Source: Aquabacter sp040755535 (GTDB lineage: Bacteria; Pseudomonadota; Alphaproteobacteria; Rhizobiales; Xanthobacteraceae). From it: a stretch of 64,000 nt of DNA. This document shows positions 42,385 to 52,500 of the stretch, piece after piece; the first letter of the stretch is position 1, and every line of letters begins with the position of its first letter. A program made the translations under genes and the position numbers. Location of the stretch: positions 1 to 64,000 of the forward strand of contig JBFMAV010000007.1 of the NCBI GenBank assembly GCA_040755535.1, read 5' to 3'. Under the pieces are notes generated by a model, which was not told the DNA's origin, made no database searches, and saw only the letters and a program-made list of their open reading frames with translations.

Positions 42385-43080
42385 ATGTTGAAGCGCGCTC
42401 TCGCCGGGGTCTCCGCCCTGGCTCTCCTCGGCGGTGCGGCCTCTGCGGCTGACCTCGCCACCAAGTATCCCGTGAAGGCCGCCCCCGTTGTGGTGCCGGT
42501 GTTCTCCTGGACCGGCTTCTACCTCGGCGGCAACATCGGCTGGGGCTGGCTGAACAATGACCTCGCCGTCTCGCCGTCCTACGGCATTCCGGCGACCAAC
42601 ATCAGCATCGGTTCTGCCAACGGCTTCATCGGCGGTCTGCAGGCTGGCTACAACTGGCAGTTCGCCAACAACGTCGTGATCGGTCTCGAAGCCGACATCG
42701 AGTGGGCTGACCTCGGCGGCAACTCCGTTGCGATCTCGGGCCCGGCTGGCGTCGCCACCGGCTCGGTCGACTACTTCGGCACGATCCGCGCTCGCCTCGG
42801 CTACGCCTTCGACCGCGTGCTGCCCTACGTCACCGGCGGTGTTGCCTACGGCAAGTCCGACTTCGGCACCATCTATGGCGTGTCCACCTCCGAGACCAAC
42901 TGGGGCTGGACCATCGGCGGCGGCGTCGAGTACGCCTTCACCAACAACATCACCGCGAAGCTCGAGTATCTCTACATCGACCTCGACGGTTCGACCTACA
43001 CCATCCCGTCCACCCTGGGCTCCATCCAGGCCGACACCAACACCTCGGCTCTCAAGCTCGGCGTGAACTACAAGTTCTGA
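42385..43080 (+). CDS. Omp31-like outer membrane beta-barrel protein (second of three, highly codon-biased)
   Basis: 231 aa. The signal peptide MLKRALAGVSALALLGGAASA is followed by a barrel with SWTGFYLGGNIGWGW and ends GVNYKF. The gene stands out in codon use. Almost every Asn is AAC, Tyr TAC, Phe TTC and Gly GGC, whereas the two flanking paralogues mix AAT, TAT and GGA. Together with its own leader and a strong terminator just after the stop, this suggests a very abundant outer membrane protein. AAGG lies before the ATG at 42385. Confidence 0.87.
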   Translation: MLKRALAGVSALALLGGAASAADLATKYPVKAAPVVVPVFSWTGFYLGGNIGWGWLNNDLAVSPSYGIPATNISIGSANGFIGGLQAGYNWQFANNVVIGLEADIEWADLGGNSVAISGPAGVATGSVDYFGTIRARLGYAFDRVLPYVTGGVAYGKSDFGTIYGVSTSETNWGWTIGGGVEYAFTNNITAKLEYLYIDLDGSTYTIPSTLGSIQADTNTSALKLGVNYKF

Positions 43081-43106
43081 TCGTCGCTCTTCCGAGACCT
43101 CCTTTG

Positions 43107-43134
43107 AACCCCGGGCGAAAGCCCGGGGTTTTTT
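43107..43134 (+). terminator. strong intrinsic terminator after the second barrel gene
   Basis: CCCCGGGC (43109-43116), a GAAA tetraloop and GCCCGGGG (43121-43128) are followed by TTTTTT. Two flanking A-T pairs extend the stem. It lies 28 bp past the stop codon. Confidence 0.92.
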
Positions 43135-43280
43135 CGTTTCGGAACTCGCGTACCCCATTTGCGTTGCCGTCTACGACAGACCGCGGCACCGCCACTGCTT
43201 CGCCATAACGAAGCCATCGCCTTGCCGGGGTCCCATGGCATGACGCCAGGGCCTGGGTTGGCAGTGACGAGGTGCGTTGG

Positions 43281-43910
43281 ATGAAATCGGTTTTCCTGAT
43301 CGGGGCGACCCTTGGGGCCTTGGCGGGTGGCTCGGCCATGGCCGCCGACCTTGCGCGTCCTTCACCGGCGACAGTGCCGGTTGCGCAGCCTGCTCCAGTC
43401 TTTTCGTGGACGGGTTTTTATATCGGCGGCAATGCCGGTTACAGCTGGGGATCCGACTCCGGCGCCCTCGGCGGGTTGAATGCGGACGGCTGGTTGGCGG
43501 GCGGCCAGATCGGATACAATTATCAGTTCCAGAACAATGTCCTGGTGGGCCTGGAAGCCGATATCCAAGGCGGCGACGTGAGCGGCGGCGCGCTCGGCCT
43601 CGACAGCAAGCTGGATTATCTCGGCACCGTGCGGGCGCGTGTCGGATATGCGTTCGACCGGGTGCTGCCCTATGTGACGGGCGGTCTTGCCTATGGCCGC
43701 AACAGCATCACGGACTATGGCTTCGAATCCGCCAATACCCATGTGGGGTGGACCGCCGGCGGCGGCATCGAATATGCCTTGACCAACAATTGGACGGCGC
43801 GCGCGGAATATCTTTACACCGACCTCGGATCGAAGACCTATGACAATATCGGCGCTGATGTTGGCGTGACGAGTTCCAGCGCCCGCCTGGGAATCAATTA
43901 CAAGTTCTGA
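43281..43910 (+). CDS. Omp31-like outer membrane beta-barrel protein (third of three)
   Basis: 209 aa. The signal peptide MKSVFLIGATLGALAGGSAMA is followed by PAPVFSWTGFYIGGNAGYSW, and the protein ends GINYKF. GAGG precedes the ATG at 43281. It is closest in design to the preceding gene (AFDRVLPYVTGGLAYG occurs nearly identically in both) but has ordinary codon use. Its own terminator follows. It is probably a less expressed or conditionally expressed copy. Confidence 0.85.
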   Translation: MKSVFLIGATLGALAGGSAMAADLARPSPATVPVAQPAPVFSWTGFYIGGNAGYSWGSDSGALGGLNADGWLAGGQIGYNYQFQNNVLVGLEADIQGGDVSGGALGLDSKLDYLGTVRARVGYAFDRVLPYVTGGLAYGRNSITDYGFESANTHVGWTAGGGIEYALTNNWTARAEYLYTDLGSKTYDNIGADVGVTSSSARLGINYKF

Positions 43911-43932
43911 TCCGCCGGCCGTAGACAGACAG

Positions 43933-43960
43933 GGGGCGCCCCGTTCGGGCGTCCCTTTTT
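43933..43960 (+). terminator. intrinsic terminator after the third barrel gene
   Basis: GGGGCGCCC (43933-43941) pairs with GGGCGTCCC (43947-43955), with one G-T wobble and a 5-nt loop, followed by TTTTT. It lies 23 bp past the stop. Confidence 0.85.
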
Positions 43961-44117
43961 CTGTGGCCGAGCGTGTGCGCCGGCTGGGGCTGGCGGTAAT
44001 ATGCCGACGCAATTGTTGAACGGCTTCTCACAGCCGCTTTGATCCAGTCGGCTCGCATGCGGCCCGCTTCCCGTGATAGAGGCGGATGCAATTGAACTGT
44101 CAGAAGCGAGAATCGAC

Positions 44118-45110
44118 ATGACTCTCCCGTCCGACTCGGCGCGCCCCCTTCGCGTAGGCGTTGCCGGTATCGGGATCATGGGGTCCAACCACGCTCGCGT
44201 TCTTGCTGAACTTCCGGGTGCGGAGCTTGTGGCGATTGCCGACCCGGATACGGCCCAGGCCGGTCGCGTCGCGAATTTCCTCGGCTGCGAGGCGGTTGCC
44301 GACCATCACGCCCTGATTGCCCGCGGGCTCGACGCCATTGTCGTGGCGGCCCCCACCCACCTGCATCACCCGGTGGCCCTGGATATCATCACGGCGGGGA
44401 TCTCCGTTCTGGTGGAGAAGCCGGTCGCCTCCACCGCCGAAGAGGGGCGGGAGATCGTCGCAGCGGCGCAGGCGAACAATGTCACCCTCATGATCGGTCA
44501 TGTGGAACGCTTCAACCCGGCGGTCCAGGCGGTGAAGAAGGCCATCGCCGGGGAAGAACTCCTCTCCATCGCCATCACCCGCGTCGGACCCTTTCCGCCG
44601 CGCATGTCCAATGTCGGCGTCGTGATCGATCTCGCGGTCCACGACATCGACCTGATCCGCTGGTTCACCGGCTCCGATATCATCGAGGTGCAGCCGCAGA
44701 CCTCTTCCGCCATGGCGGAGCGCGAGGACATTGCGTTGCTTCAGTTCCGCACCGCCTCCGGCGTGCTCGCCCACATCAACACCAACTGGCTGACGCCCTT
44801 CAAGGCGCGCACGGTGCATGTTGCGACGCGCAAGAAATATGTCATCGGCGACCTGCTCACCCGCCAGGTCACCGAGTGCTTCGACTACCGGCCCGACGGC
44901 TCCTATTCGATGCGCCATCTCCCGGTCGCCTACGCGGAGCCGCTGCGGGCCGAACTCGACCAGTTTCTCGACGCGGTGCGCTCGGGCAAGCCGCCGGCGG
45001 TGACTGGCGACGAGGGCGTGGCGAGCCTTGAAATCGCGATCTCCTGCCTCACCGGACGTTCCGAAGCGAGCCATCGCTCTTCGGCCGATCGCCGCCGGGC
45101 GGTGGGCTGA
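44118..45110 (+). CDS. gnnA: Gfo/Idh/MocA-family sugar oxidoreductase, GnnA-like
   Basis: 330 aa. An NAD-binding Rossmann domain starts GVAGIGIMGSNHARVL, followed by the family signature VLVEKPVAST (catalytic Lys) and the C-terminal substrate domain with VIDLAVHDIDLIRW. The next gene is a DegT aminotransferase. This pair is what makes UDP-2,3-diamino-2,3-dideoxyglucose for GlcN3N-type lipid A: GnnA oxidises C3 of UDP-GlcNAc and GnnB transaminates it. The ATG at 44118 follows GCGAGAA. The symbol is assigned from the pair and the alphaproteobacterial context. Another nucleotide-sugar role is possible. Confidence 0.72.
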   Translation: MTLPSDSARPLRVGVAGIGIMGSNHARVLAELPGAELVAIADPDTAQAGRVANFLGCEAVADHHALIARGLDAIVVAAPTHLHHPVALDIITAGISVLVEKPVASTAEEGREIVAAAQANNVTLMIGHVERFNPAVQAVKKAIAGEELLSIAITRVGPFPPRMSNVGVVIDLAVHDIDLIRWFTGSDIIEVQPQTSSAMAEREDIALLQFRTASGVLAHINTNWLTPFKARTVHVATRKKYVIGDLLTRQVTECFDYRPDGSYSMRHLPVAYAEPLRAELDQFLDAVRSGKPPAVTGDEGVASLEIAISCLTGRSEASHRSSADRRRAVG

Positions 45111-45134
45111 CGTCCGCAACAGAAGCGAATTTGC

Positions 45135-46283
45135 ATGACCACGCACGTCACGAGTCAGATGGCCCCCATCCCTTTCATCGACGTGGCCGCCCAGCGCGCC
45201 CGCCTCGGCGCGCGGATCGATCGCGCGGTGACGTCGGTGCTGGAGAGCTGCCGGTTCATCAACGGACCGGAAGTCGCCATCCTGGAAGAGCAACTCGCCG
45301 CATTCGCGGGGGCAAAGCATGCCGTCGCCTGCGCCAGCGGCACCGACGCGCTGGCCATGATCCTCATGTCCTGGGGGATCGGGCCGGGGGATGCGGTGTT
45401 CTGTCCGGCCTTCACCTTCTGCGCCACCGCCGAGGTCGTGCCATGGGTCGGCGCAACGCCGGTCTTCGTGGATGTGAAGGCGGACACCTTCAACATGGAC
45501 GCCGAGAGCCTGGAGCGTGCCATCGGCATCGCAAAGGCGGCCGGGCTCACTCCGAAAGTGGTGATTCCCGTGGACCTGTTCGGTCAGGCGGCCGACTATG
45601 GCGCGATTCTTCCCGTGGCCGAAGCCCATGGACTGAAGGTGCTCGACGATGCCGCGCAGGGCTTCGGCGCTGAGTGGCGTGGCCAGCGGACCGGCAGCAT
45701 CGGGCATGCCGCCGCCACCTCTTTCTTTCCGGCCAAGCCGCTTGGCTGCTACGGCGATGGCGGCGCGGTCTTCACCAATGATGACTCCCTTGTCCCCATC
45801 CTGAAGAGCGTGCGCGAGCACGGGCAGGGCGTGGACAAATATGAGAATGTGCGCATTGGTATGACCGCGCGCCTCGATACGATTCAGGCGGCCGTTCTGA
45901 TCGAGAAGCTGGATATTTTTGCCGACGAGATCACCGCCCGCGACGCCATCGCCGCGCGCTACAATGCGCTGCTCGCCGATGTCGCCATCGTTCCGAGCGT
46001 GGCGGACGGGGCCACCTCCACCTGGGCGCAATATACGATCCGCCTCGCGCCCGGCCGGCGCGATGGTCTGGCCGACGCGCTGCGCAAGGAGGGCGTCCCC
46101 ACCGCCGTCTATTACCGCATCCCCATGCACAGGCAGCCGGCCTATGCCCGCTTCCCCGCCGACCGCCTCCCGGTCAGCGAGGCGCTGTGCGCGGAAGTCA
46201 TCAGCCTGCCCATGCACGCCTATCTGGATGAGGCGACCCAGGACCGCATCGTCGCCGCCGTCCGCCGCGCCCTGGCAGCGTGA
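45135..46283 (+). CDS. gnnB: DegT/DnrJ/EryC1-family sugar aminotransferase, GnnB-like
   Basis: 382-aa PLP-dependent nucleotide-sugar aminotransferase. PFIDVAAQRARL, CASGTDALAMILMSWGIGPG and the active-site lysine in SFFPAKPLGCYGDGGA are typical. It lies 24 bp after the GnnA-like gene, forming a two-gene unit. It would add the C3 amino group to a 3-keto UDP-GlcNAc, allowing amide-linked acyl chains in lipid A. The specificity is inferred from the pairing. Confidence 0.75.
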   Translation: MTTHVTSQMAPIPFIDVAAQRARLGARIDRAVTSVLESCRFINGPEVAILEEQLAAFAGAKHAVACASGTDALAMILMSWGIGPGDAVFCPAFTFCATAEVVPWVGATPVFVDVKADTFNMDAESLERAIGIAKAAGLTPKVVIPVDLFGQAADYGAILPVAEAHGLKVLDDAAQGFGAEWRGQRTGSIGHAAATSFFPAKPLGCYGDGGAVFTNDDSLVPILKSVREHGQGVDKYENVRIGMTARLDTIQAAVLIEKLDIFADEITARDAIAARYNALLADVAIVPSVADGATSTWAQYTIRLAPGRRDGLADALRKEGVPTAVYYRIPMHRQPAYARFPADRLPVSEALCAEVISLPMHAYLDEATQDRIVAAVRRALAA

Positions 46284-46324
46284 GGGTGGGGGGGCGAGGC
46301 CGGCGTTCCGGCCCGTTCCTGTTG

Positions 46325-46447
46325 CCCCCTCCCTACCTTGCCCCGCAAGCGGGAGAGGGATTTGCGTCCCTTGAGATAAAGCCGTCGCCCTCTTCTTCCC
46401 CGGACAGAGTCCTCCTCCCGCTTGCGGGGGAGGGCGAGGGAGGGGGG
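46325..46447. repeat. inverted pair of CCCGCAAGCGGG repeats between gnnB and murJ
   Basis: The 317-bp gap holds two inverted copies of a roughly 35-bp element: one around 46325-46360 (CCCTCCCT..CCCCGCAAGCGGGAG) and its complement around 46410-46447 (CTCCCGCTTGCGGGGGAGGG). Each core is self-palindromic, and the two arms can also pair with each other across a ~50-nt spacer. This is the pattern of dispersed REP/BIME-like intergenic repeats. It could act as an attenuator or transcript-end structure. Confidence 0.65.
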
Positions 46448-46600
46448 AACGCTCTGGTGCAGAGCCGATTGCCCGCGATGTCCCACGCCTCAGCTTGGCG
46501 CGTGTGACTGAGAGTGTCGTTACGGTCCGTTGACGCCCGCTCAGGCATAAGACTGAAAGCCGCCCTCGCGCGTTGTTCTGGAACTGGTAATCAGCGAACC

Positions 46601-48169
46601 ATGCTGCGCTCCATCCTCTCTGTCGGCGGACTGACGCTGGTGTCGCGGCTGGCGGGGTTCGCGCGCGACATTCTCATGGCGGCGGTGCTGGGTGCGGGGC
46701 CGATCGCGGACGCCTTTCTGGTCGCGTTCCGTCTGCCCAACCATTTCCGTGCCATCTTCGCCGAAGGCGCGTTCAATGCCGCCTTCGTGCCCACCTATGC
46801 GCGCCTGAAGGAACAGAACGGCATTCCTGTCGCGCGCGGCTTTGCAGATGAAGTGCTGACCGCCATGGCGCTGGTGCATGGCGCCCTGCTGGCGCTGGCC
46901 CTCGGATTCACGCCGCAATTCGTCGGCCTGCTGGCACCGGGTCTTGCGGATGATCCCGCCCGATTTGATCTGGCCGTCACGCTGACCCGCATCACCTTTC
47001 CCTATCTGGCGCTGATTTCGGTGGCGACGCTGGCCTCCGGCGCGCTGAATGCCATGGACCGCTTCGCCATGGCGGCGGCCTCTCCCATCCTGCTGAATGT
47101 CTGCATGATCGGAACGCTGGCCTGTGCCGGGCTGTTTCCGACCGCAGGCCATGCGGCGGCCTGGGGCGTGCTGGTGTCGGGAATCGGGCAGGTGGTTCTG
47201 TTGCTGTGGGACGCGGAGCGCACGGGCATCGGCCTGCGTCTCGCGCGTCCTCGCCTCGATCCCGGCACGCGGCGATTCCTGAAAGCACTCGGTCCCGCGA
47301 TCATCGGCTCGGCGGGCGTGCAGATCGCGCTGTTCGCGGACACCATCATCGCCACCTTCCTGCCCGCCGGTGCCCTGTCCGCCCTGTATTATGCGGATCG
47401 CATCAACCAGTTGCCCATCGGCGTGGTGGGAATCGCGGTCGGCACGGTGCTGTTGCCGGAAATGTCGCGCCGGCTCGCCGCCAACGACGATTTGGGCGCG
47501 GCGCGGGCGCAGGCACGGGCGGTCGAGTTTGCGGTCCTGCTGGCGGCGCCGTTCGTGGTGGCCTCGCTGATTATTCCCGACCTGACCATGCGGGCGCTGT
47601 TCGCTCGGGGCGCCTTCACGGCGGGCGATGCGGCGGAGGCGGCGGCCACCCTGCAAGCCTATGCGCTGGGCCTGATTGCCTTCGTGGTTCTGCGCGGCTT
47701 CATCGCGCCCTTCCACGCCCGCAGCGACACTACCACGCCGATGATCGCTTCCTTGAGCGCGGTGGGCGTCAATGTCGCCTTGAAATTCGCCCTCATGGGA
47801 TCTCTCGCGCAAGTGGGCCTCGCCCTGGCGACGGCGGTCGGGGGCTGGATTAATCTCGGATTGTTGATCTTCTTCGCCCGGCGCCGGGGCCTGCCGCTCG
47901 GCGACGAACTTCTCGCGGGCCGGCTGCTGCGCTTGTTCGCGTGCGCCCTGGTCCTTGCAGGCACGCTCTGGGCTGCCTTGCCGGTGGCGCGCTCTATCGC
48001 CTCCCGCTTGCCCGAGGGCCGCGAGGAGATCACCTTGCTTCTGGTCGTGGCGGCGGGTGGACTTGCCTATAGCGCGTCCGCCCTGCTGCTGCTCGGGCGT
48101 GGTATTCTGGGGCCGCTGCTGCGGCGGCGGGGCGCCAAGACGCCGAAGGAGCCGCCCTCCGGGCTTTGA
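46601..48169 (+). CDS. murJ: lipid II flippase
   Basis: 522-aa MurJ/MviN integral membrane protein with about 14 helices, flipping lipid II to the periplasm for peptidoglycan synthesis. Signatures are SVGGLTLVSRLAGFARDILM, FRLPNHFRAIFAEGAFNAAF and a conserved YYADRINQLPIGVVGIAVGT. The ATG at 46601 is where homology starts. The frame is open to 46514 without family resemblance and no strong ribosome-binding site is seen. It probably stands alone, with the RND genes beginning 130 bp later. Confidence 0.92.
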   Translation: MLRSILSVGGLTLVSRLAGFARDILMAAVLGAGPIADAFLVAFRLPNHFRAIFAEGAFNAAFVPTYARLKEQNGIPVARGFADEVLTAMALVHGALLALALGFTPQFVGLLAPGLADDPARFDLAVTLTRITFPYLALISVATLASGALNAMDRFAMAAASPILLNVCMIGTLACAGLFPTAGHAAAWGVLVSGIGQVVLLLWDAERTGIGLRLARPRLDPGTRRFLKALGPAIIGSAGVQIALFADTIIATFLPAGALSALYYADRINQLPIGVVGIAVGTVLLPEMSRRLAANDDLGAARAQARAVEFAVLLAAPFVVASLIIPDLTMRALFARGAFTAGDAAEAAATLQAYALGLIAFVVLRGFIAPFHARSDTTTPMIASLSAVGVNVALKFALMGSLAQVGLALATAVGGWINLGLLIFFARRRGLPLGDELLAGRLLRLFACALVLAGTLWAALPVARSIASRLPEGREEITLLLVVAAGGLAYSASALLLLGRGILGPLLRRRGAKTPKEPPSGL

Positions 48170-48298
48170 CCTAGGTTTTGCACCGCAAGAAAGCTGTGCT
48201 ATTCGACGCGGGCGTTGACGGCCCCATTGTTGCGGGAGCGGTCGTTTGCGCCTTTGACATCCTCGTCGCGCGCTCGGCGCACGATCGGAGCCATACGT

Positions 48299-49507
48299 AT
48301 GCTGCCTGTCCCGCGCCTCCTCTCTATTTTCCGTCAGCCTGCGTCTCTCGGCCTTCTGGCGCCGCTTCTGCTGGCCGCCTGCGGCCAGCCGCAACAGCAG
48401 CAGGGCGGAGGTGCACCGCCGCCGCCCACGGTCACGGTCGCGAAGCCCCAGACGCGCAACATCACCGAATACGACGAATATGTCGGCCGGTTCGTGGCCA
48501 TCAACCACGTGATGGTCAATGCGCGCATCTCCGGCTATCTGGAAAAGATCAGCTTCACTGACGGCCAGATGGTGAAGGAGGGGGATCTCCTCTTCACCCT
48601 CGACCAGCGCCCCTACAAGATCGCGCTCCAGCAGGCGGAAGCCAATCTCGCCCAGGCCAAGGCGAACCTTGATTTCGCGACCACGGACCTCGAGCGCGCA
48701 CGCACGCTGATCGAGGACCGCACCTCGAACGCCATTTCCAAGCAGGCCTTCGATCAGCGCACCCAGACCCAGCGCACCGCGACCGCCACGGTGCAGGCGC
48801 AGGAAGCCCTGGTGGCCCAGGCCAAGCTCGACCTGCAATTCACGGAGCTGCGCGCCCCCATTTCCGGCCGTATCGGCGACCGGCGCGTGTCCGTCGGCAA
48901 TTATGTGATCGGCGGCGGCGGCGGCACGCCCACGCTGCTGGCGGTGATCGTCTCCACCGATCCCATCTATTTCGAGTTCACCTTCGACGAGGCCTCGCTC
49001 CTTCGCTACCAGCGCCTGATGAGCGGAGGCGGGATCGATTCCTCCAGCGTCGAACTCAAGCTGATCGACGACAAGGGCTGGCCGTTCAAGGGCAAGATGG
49101 ACTTCCTGAACAATGTGGTGGACCGCGAGACCGGCACCATTCGCGGGCGCGCCATCTTCGAGAACAAGCAGGAATTGTTCCGTCCGGGACTGTTCGGGCG
49201 CATCCGCCTGCCGGCCACCGCGCCCTATCAGGCGCTGACCGTGCCGGACACCGCCATCGGCAGCGAGCAGACCCAGAAATTCGTCTATGTGGTTGGCCCG
49301 GAAAACGTGGTGCAGGTGCGCCCCGTGACGCTCGGCCCGCTGGACGGCGACCGCCGCGTGGTGAAGACCGGACTCAAGCCCGAGGACGTGATCGTGGTGA
49401 ACGGCCTCATGCGGGTGCGGCCCGGCGTGAAGGTCACGCCCCAGGAGGAGAAGCCTCCGGCGCCAGCGGACGCGAAGGCGCCCGCCGCCGCGTCCCCGGC
49501 GAAGTGA
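48299..49507 (+). CDS. RND efflux system periplasmic adaptor (membrane fusion) lipoprotein
   Basis: 402 aa. The lipobox LAAC with Cys near residue 28 marks it as a lipoprotein, followed by a Gln/Pro-rich stretch. The barrel-sandwich and alpha-hairpin regions follow (NARISGYLEKISFTDGQMVK, LTLDQRPYKIALQQAEANL-type pattern, APISGRIGDRRVSVGNYV), as in AcrA/MexA. GGAG lies before the ATG at 48299. The pump gene starts 13 bp after its stop, so they form an operon. No outer membrane factor or TetR repressor gene is adjacent. Confidence 0.88.
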   Translation: MLPVPRLLSIFRQPASLGLLAPLLLAACGQPQQQQGGGAPPPPTVTVAKPQTRNITEYDEYVGRFVAINHVMVNARISGYLEKISFTDGQMVKEGDLLFTLDQRPYKIALQQAEANLAQAKANLDFATTDLERARTLIEDRTSNAISKQAFDQRTQTQRTATATVQAQEALVAQAKLDLQFTELRAPISGRIGDRRVSVGNYVIGGGGGTPTLLAVIVSTDPIYFEFTFDEASLLRYQRLMSGGGIDSSSVELKLIDDKGWPFKGKMDFLNNVVDRETGTIRGRAIFENKQELFRPGLFGRIRLPATAPYQALTVPDTAIGSEQTQKFVYVVGPENVVQVRPVTLGPLDGDRRVVKTGLKPEDVIVVNGLMRVRPGVKVTPQEEKPPAPADAKAPAAASPAK

Positions 49508-49520
49508 GGGAGGCGGCACC

Positions 49521-52500
49521 ATGCGCTTCTCGCATTTCTTCATCGACCGCCCGATCTTCGCCTGGGTGGTGTCGATCGTCGTGATGCTGCTCGGCGGCAT
49601 CTCCTATTTGCGCCTGCCGGTCGCCCAGTATCCGGACATCGCGCCGCCGGTCATCAACGTGACCGGCCAGTTCCCCGGCGCCAGCGCCGAGACCGTTGCC
49701 GACACGGTGGTCGCGCCCATTGAGCAGCAGATCAACGGCGTTGAGGGGATGCTCTACATCTCCTCCAACTCCACCGCCGACGGACGCTTTTCCATCTCGG
49801 TCACGTTCGATCTCGGCGTGGACCTCGATATCGCGCAGGTCCAGGTGCAGAACCGCGTGGCGATCGCCGCCCCGCGCCTGCCGCAGGAAGTCCAGCAGAT
49901 CGGCGTCATCACGGCGAAAAGCTCGCCCGACCTCATGCTGGTGGTGAGCCTTTATTCGCCGGACGGCTCGCGCGACCCGCTGTTCATTTCCAACGTGGCC
50001 AATGTCCAGATCAAGGACGTGCTGTCGCGCATCGATGGCGTGGGCTCCATCACCGTATTCGGCAATCGCGACTATGCGATGCAGGTCTGGCTCGACCCGA
50101 CCCGCCTCCAGGAGCTCAATCTCACCGCCGGCGACGTGGTGACCGCGCTCCAGGCGCAGAATGTGCAGGTGGCCTCCGGTGTGCTGAATCAGCCGCCTGT
50201 GGAGAAGCAGCGCGCCTTCCAGATCGCGGTGCGCACGCTTGGCCGCCTCACGACACCCGAGCAGTTCGGCGATGTGGTCATCAAGCAGACCGGCACCGCT
50301 TTGGTGCGGCTGAAGGACGTGGCGCGGGTTGAGATTTCGGCGCAGGACTATTCCTCCACCTCCTATCTCGACCGCGATTTGTCCATCTCGCTCGGCGTGT
50401 TCCAGCGTCCCGGCTCCAACGCGCTCGCCACCGGCAATGCCGTCGTGGAGCACATGAAGGAACTGGGCAAGCAACTGCCCGAGGGCGTGAAGTACGCGAT
50501 CTATTACAACCCCACGGAATATATCCAGCAGTCGGTCGACGCGGTGGTTCACACCATCGTCGAGGCGATCATCCTGGTGGTGATCGTTGTGCTGCTGTTC
50601 CTCCAGACCTGGCGGGCGGCGATCATTCCCATCGTCGCGATCCCCATCTCATTGGTGGGCACCTTCTTCTTCATGTCGCTGTTCGGCTTCTCGCTGAACA
50701 ACCTCTCGCTGTTCGGCCTGGTGCTTGCCATCGGCATCGTGGTCGACGACGCCATCGTCGTGGTGGAGAATGTGGAGCGAAACATCGCGGCCGGGCTGTC
50801 CCCGCGCGATGCCGCCTATCGCACGATGGACGAAGTGGGCGGGGCGCTGGTCGCCATCTCGCTGGTGCTCGCCTCGGTGTTCATTCCGAGCGCCTTCATC
50901 ACCGGCATTTCCGGCGAGTTCTATCGCCAGTTCGCGCTGACCATCGCGGGTTCCACCCTCATCTCGCTACTGGTGTCGCTGACCCTCTCGCCCGCCATGT
51001 GCGCGCTTCTGTTGAAGCCCCACCGCGAGGGGCACAAGGTCCCCTGGTATGCCCGCCCGCTGAACGGCTTCTTCCGCCTGTTCAATCGCGGTTTCGAGGG
51101 GCTGGGCAACGGCTATGCCTGGCTCACCTCGCGCCTGGTGCGCGTGGTGGCCTTGATGCTCATCGTCTATGCGGGGCTGGTGGCGTTCGGCGGCTATCTG
51201 TTCTCCACCACGCCGCAGGGCTTCATCCCGGCGCAGGATCGCGGCTATCTCATCGTGGTCGCGCAATTGCCGCCCGGCGCCGCCATGGAGCGCACGCAGG
51301 ATGTGATGACCCGCGCGGCGAACCAGGTGCTGGGCACGCCGGGCGTCGGCCACATCGTCAACATCGTCGGCTTCTCGGGCGCCACCTTCACCAACGCCCC
51401 CAATGCCGGCGCCATGTTCGTGATCCTGGAGCCGTTCAGCGAGCGCGGGGGCGATCCCACCCGCACGGCGACGGCGGTGCAGCGGCAATTGTTCGGCAAG
51501 CTCGCCTCCATTCAGGAAGCCCTCATGCTGGTGGTGCAGCCCCCGCCGGTGCAGGGCATCGGCAATGCGGGGGGCTTCCGCATGATGATCGAGGATCGCG
51601 CCGGCCACGGCTATGCCGCGCTCCAGAACACCGTCTATGCCATGATGGGTGCGGCGGCGCAGACGCCGGGTCTCATGCAGGTCTATTCGCTGTTCGAGAC
51701 CTCGACGCCCCAGATGTATCTGGACATCGACCGCGTGCGCGCCCAGCTGCTCCAGGTGGACATCGCCAATGTGTTCGGCGCGCTCCAGACCTATATCGGC
51801 TCCAGCTATGTGAACGACTTCAACCTCTTCACCCGCACCTTCCGCGTGCAGGTGCAGGCGGATGCGGCGTTCCGCATGGATCCGAACGACCTGTTGAAGA
51901 TCCGCGTGCGCAATGCGACGGGGGAAACCGTGCCGATCGGCTCCTTCGCCACGCTGAAGGACCTCTCCGGTCCCTATCGCGTGCCACGCTACAATCTCTA
52001 CCCCTCCGCCGAACTCGACGGCTCCCCGGCGCCCGGCTATTCGCAGGGTCAGGCCATGCAGATCATGCAGGGTCTGGCGGCCAATATCCTGCCCCAGGGC
52101 TTCGCCTATGAATGGACCGCGCTCGCCTATCAGCAGCAGCGGGCCGGCAACACCGCCATCTTCGCCTTCGCGCTGGGCGTGGTGTTCGTCTTCCTGGTGC
52201 TGGCGGCGCAATATGAGAGCCTGACCTTGCCATTGGCGGTCATCCTCATCGTGCCCATGTGCCTTGTGGCGGCGCTCATCGGCGTGCTGCTGAGGGGGCA
52301 GGACAACAACATCCTGACCCAGGTCGGCTTCATCGTGCTGATCGGCCTTGCGGCCAAGAACGCGATCCTGATCGTGGAATTCGCCAAGCAATTGGAGGAT
52401 CAGGGGCAGGGCCGGCAGGCGGCGGCGGTGGAAGCGGCGCGGCTGCGGCTTCGTCCCATCATCATGACCTCGCTCGCCTTCATCCTTGGCGTGGTGCCGC

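Noticed and set aside
44100..46217. 705-codon minus-strand open frame
   Set aside because: It lies opposite gnnA/gnnB with shadow composition. Both plus-strand genes have clear motifs and ribosome-binding sites.
46541..49600. 1019-codon open frame on the minus strand
   Set aside because: It runs antisense through murJ and the RND adaptor with Gln/Arg/His-rich composition and no recognisable motif. The plus-strand genes explain the region.
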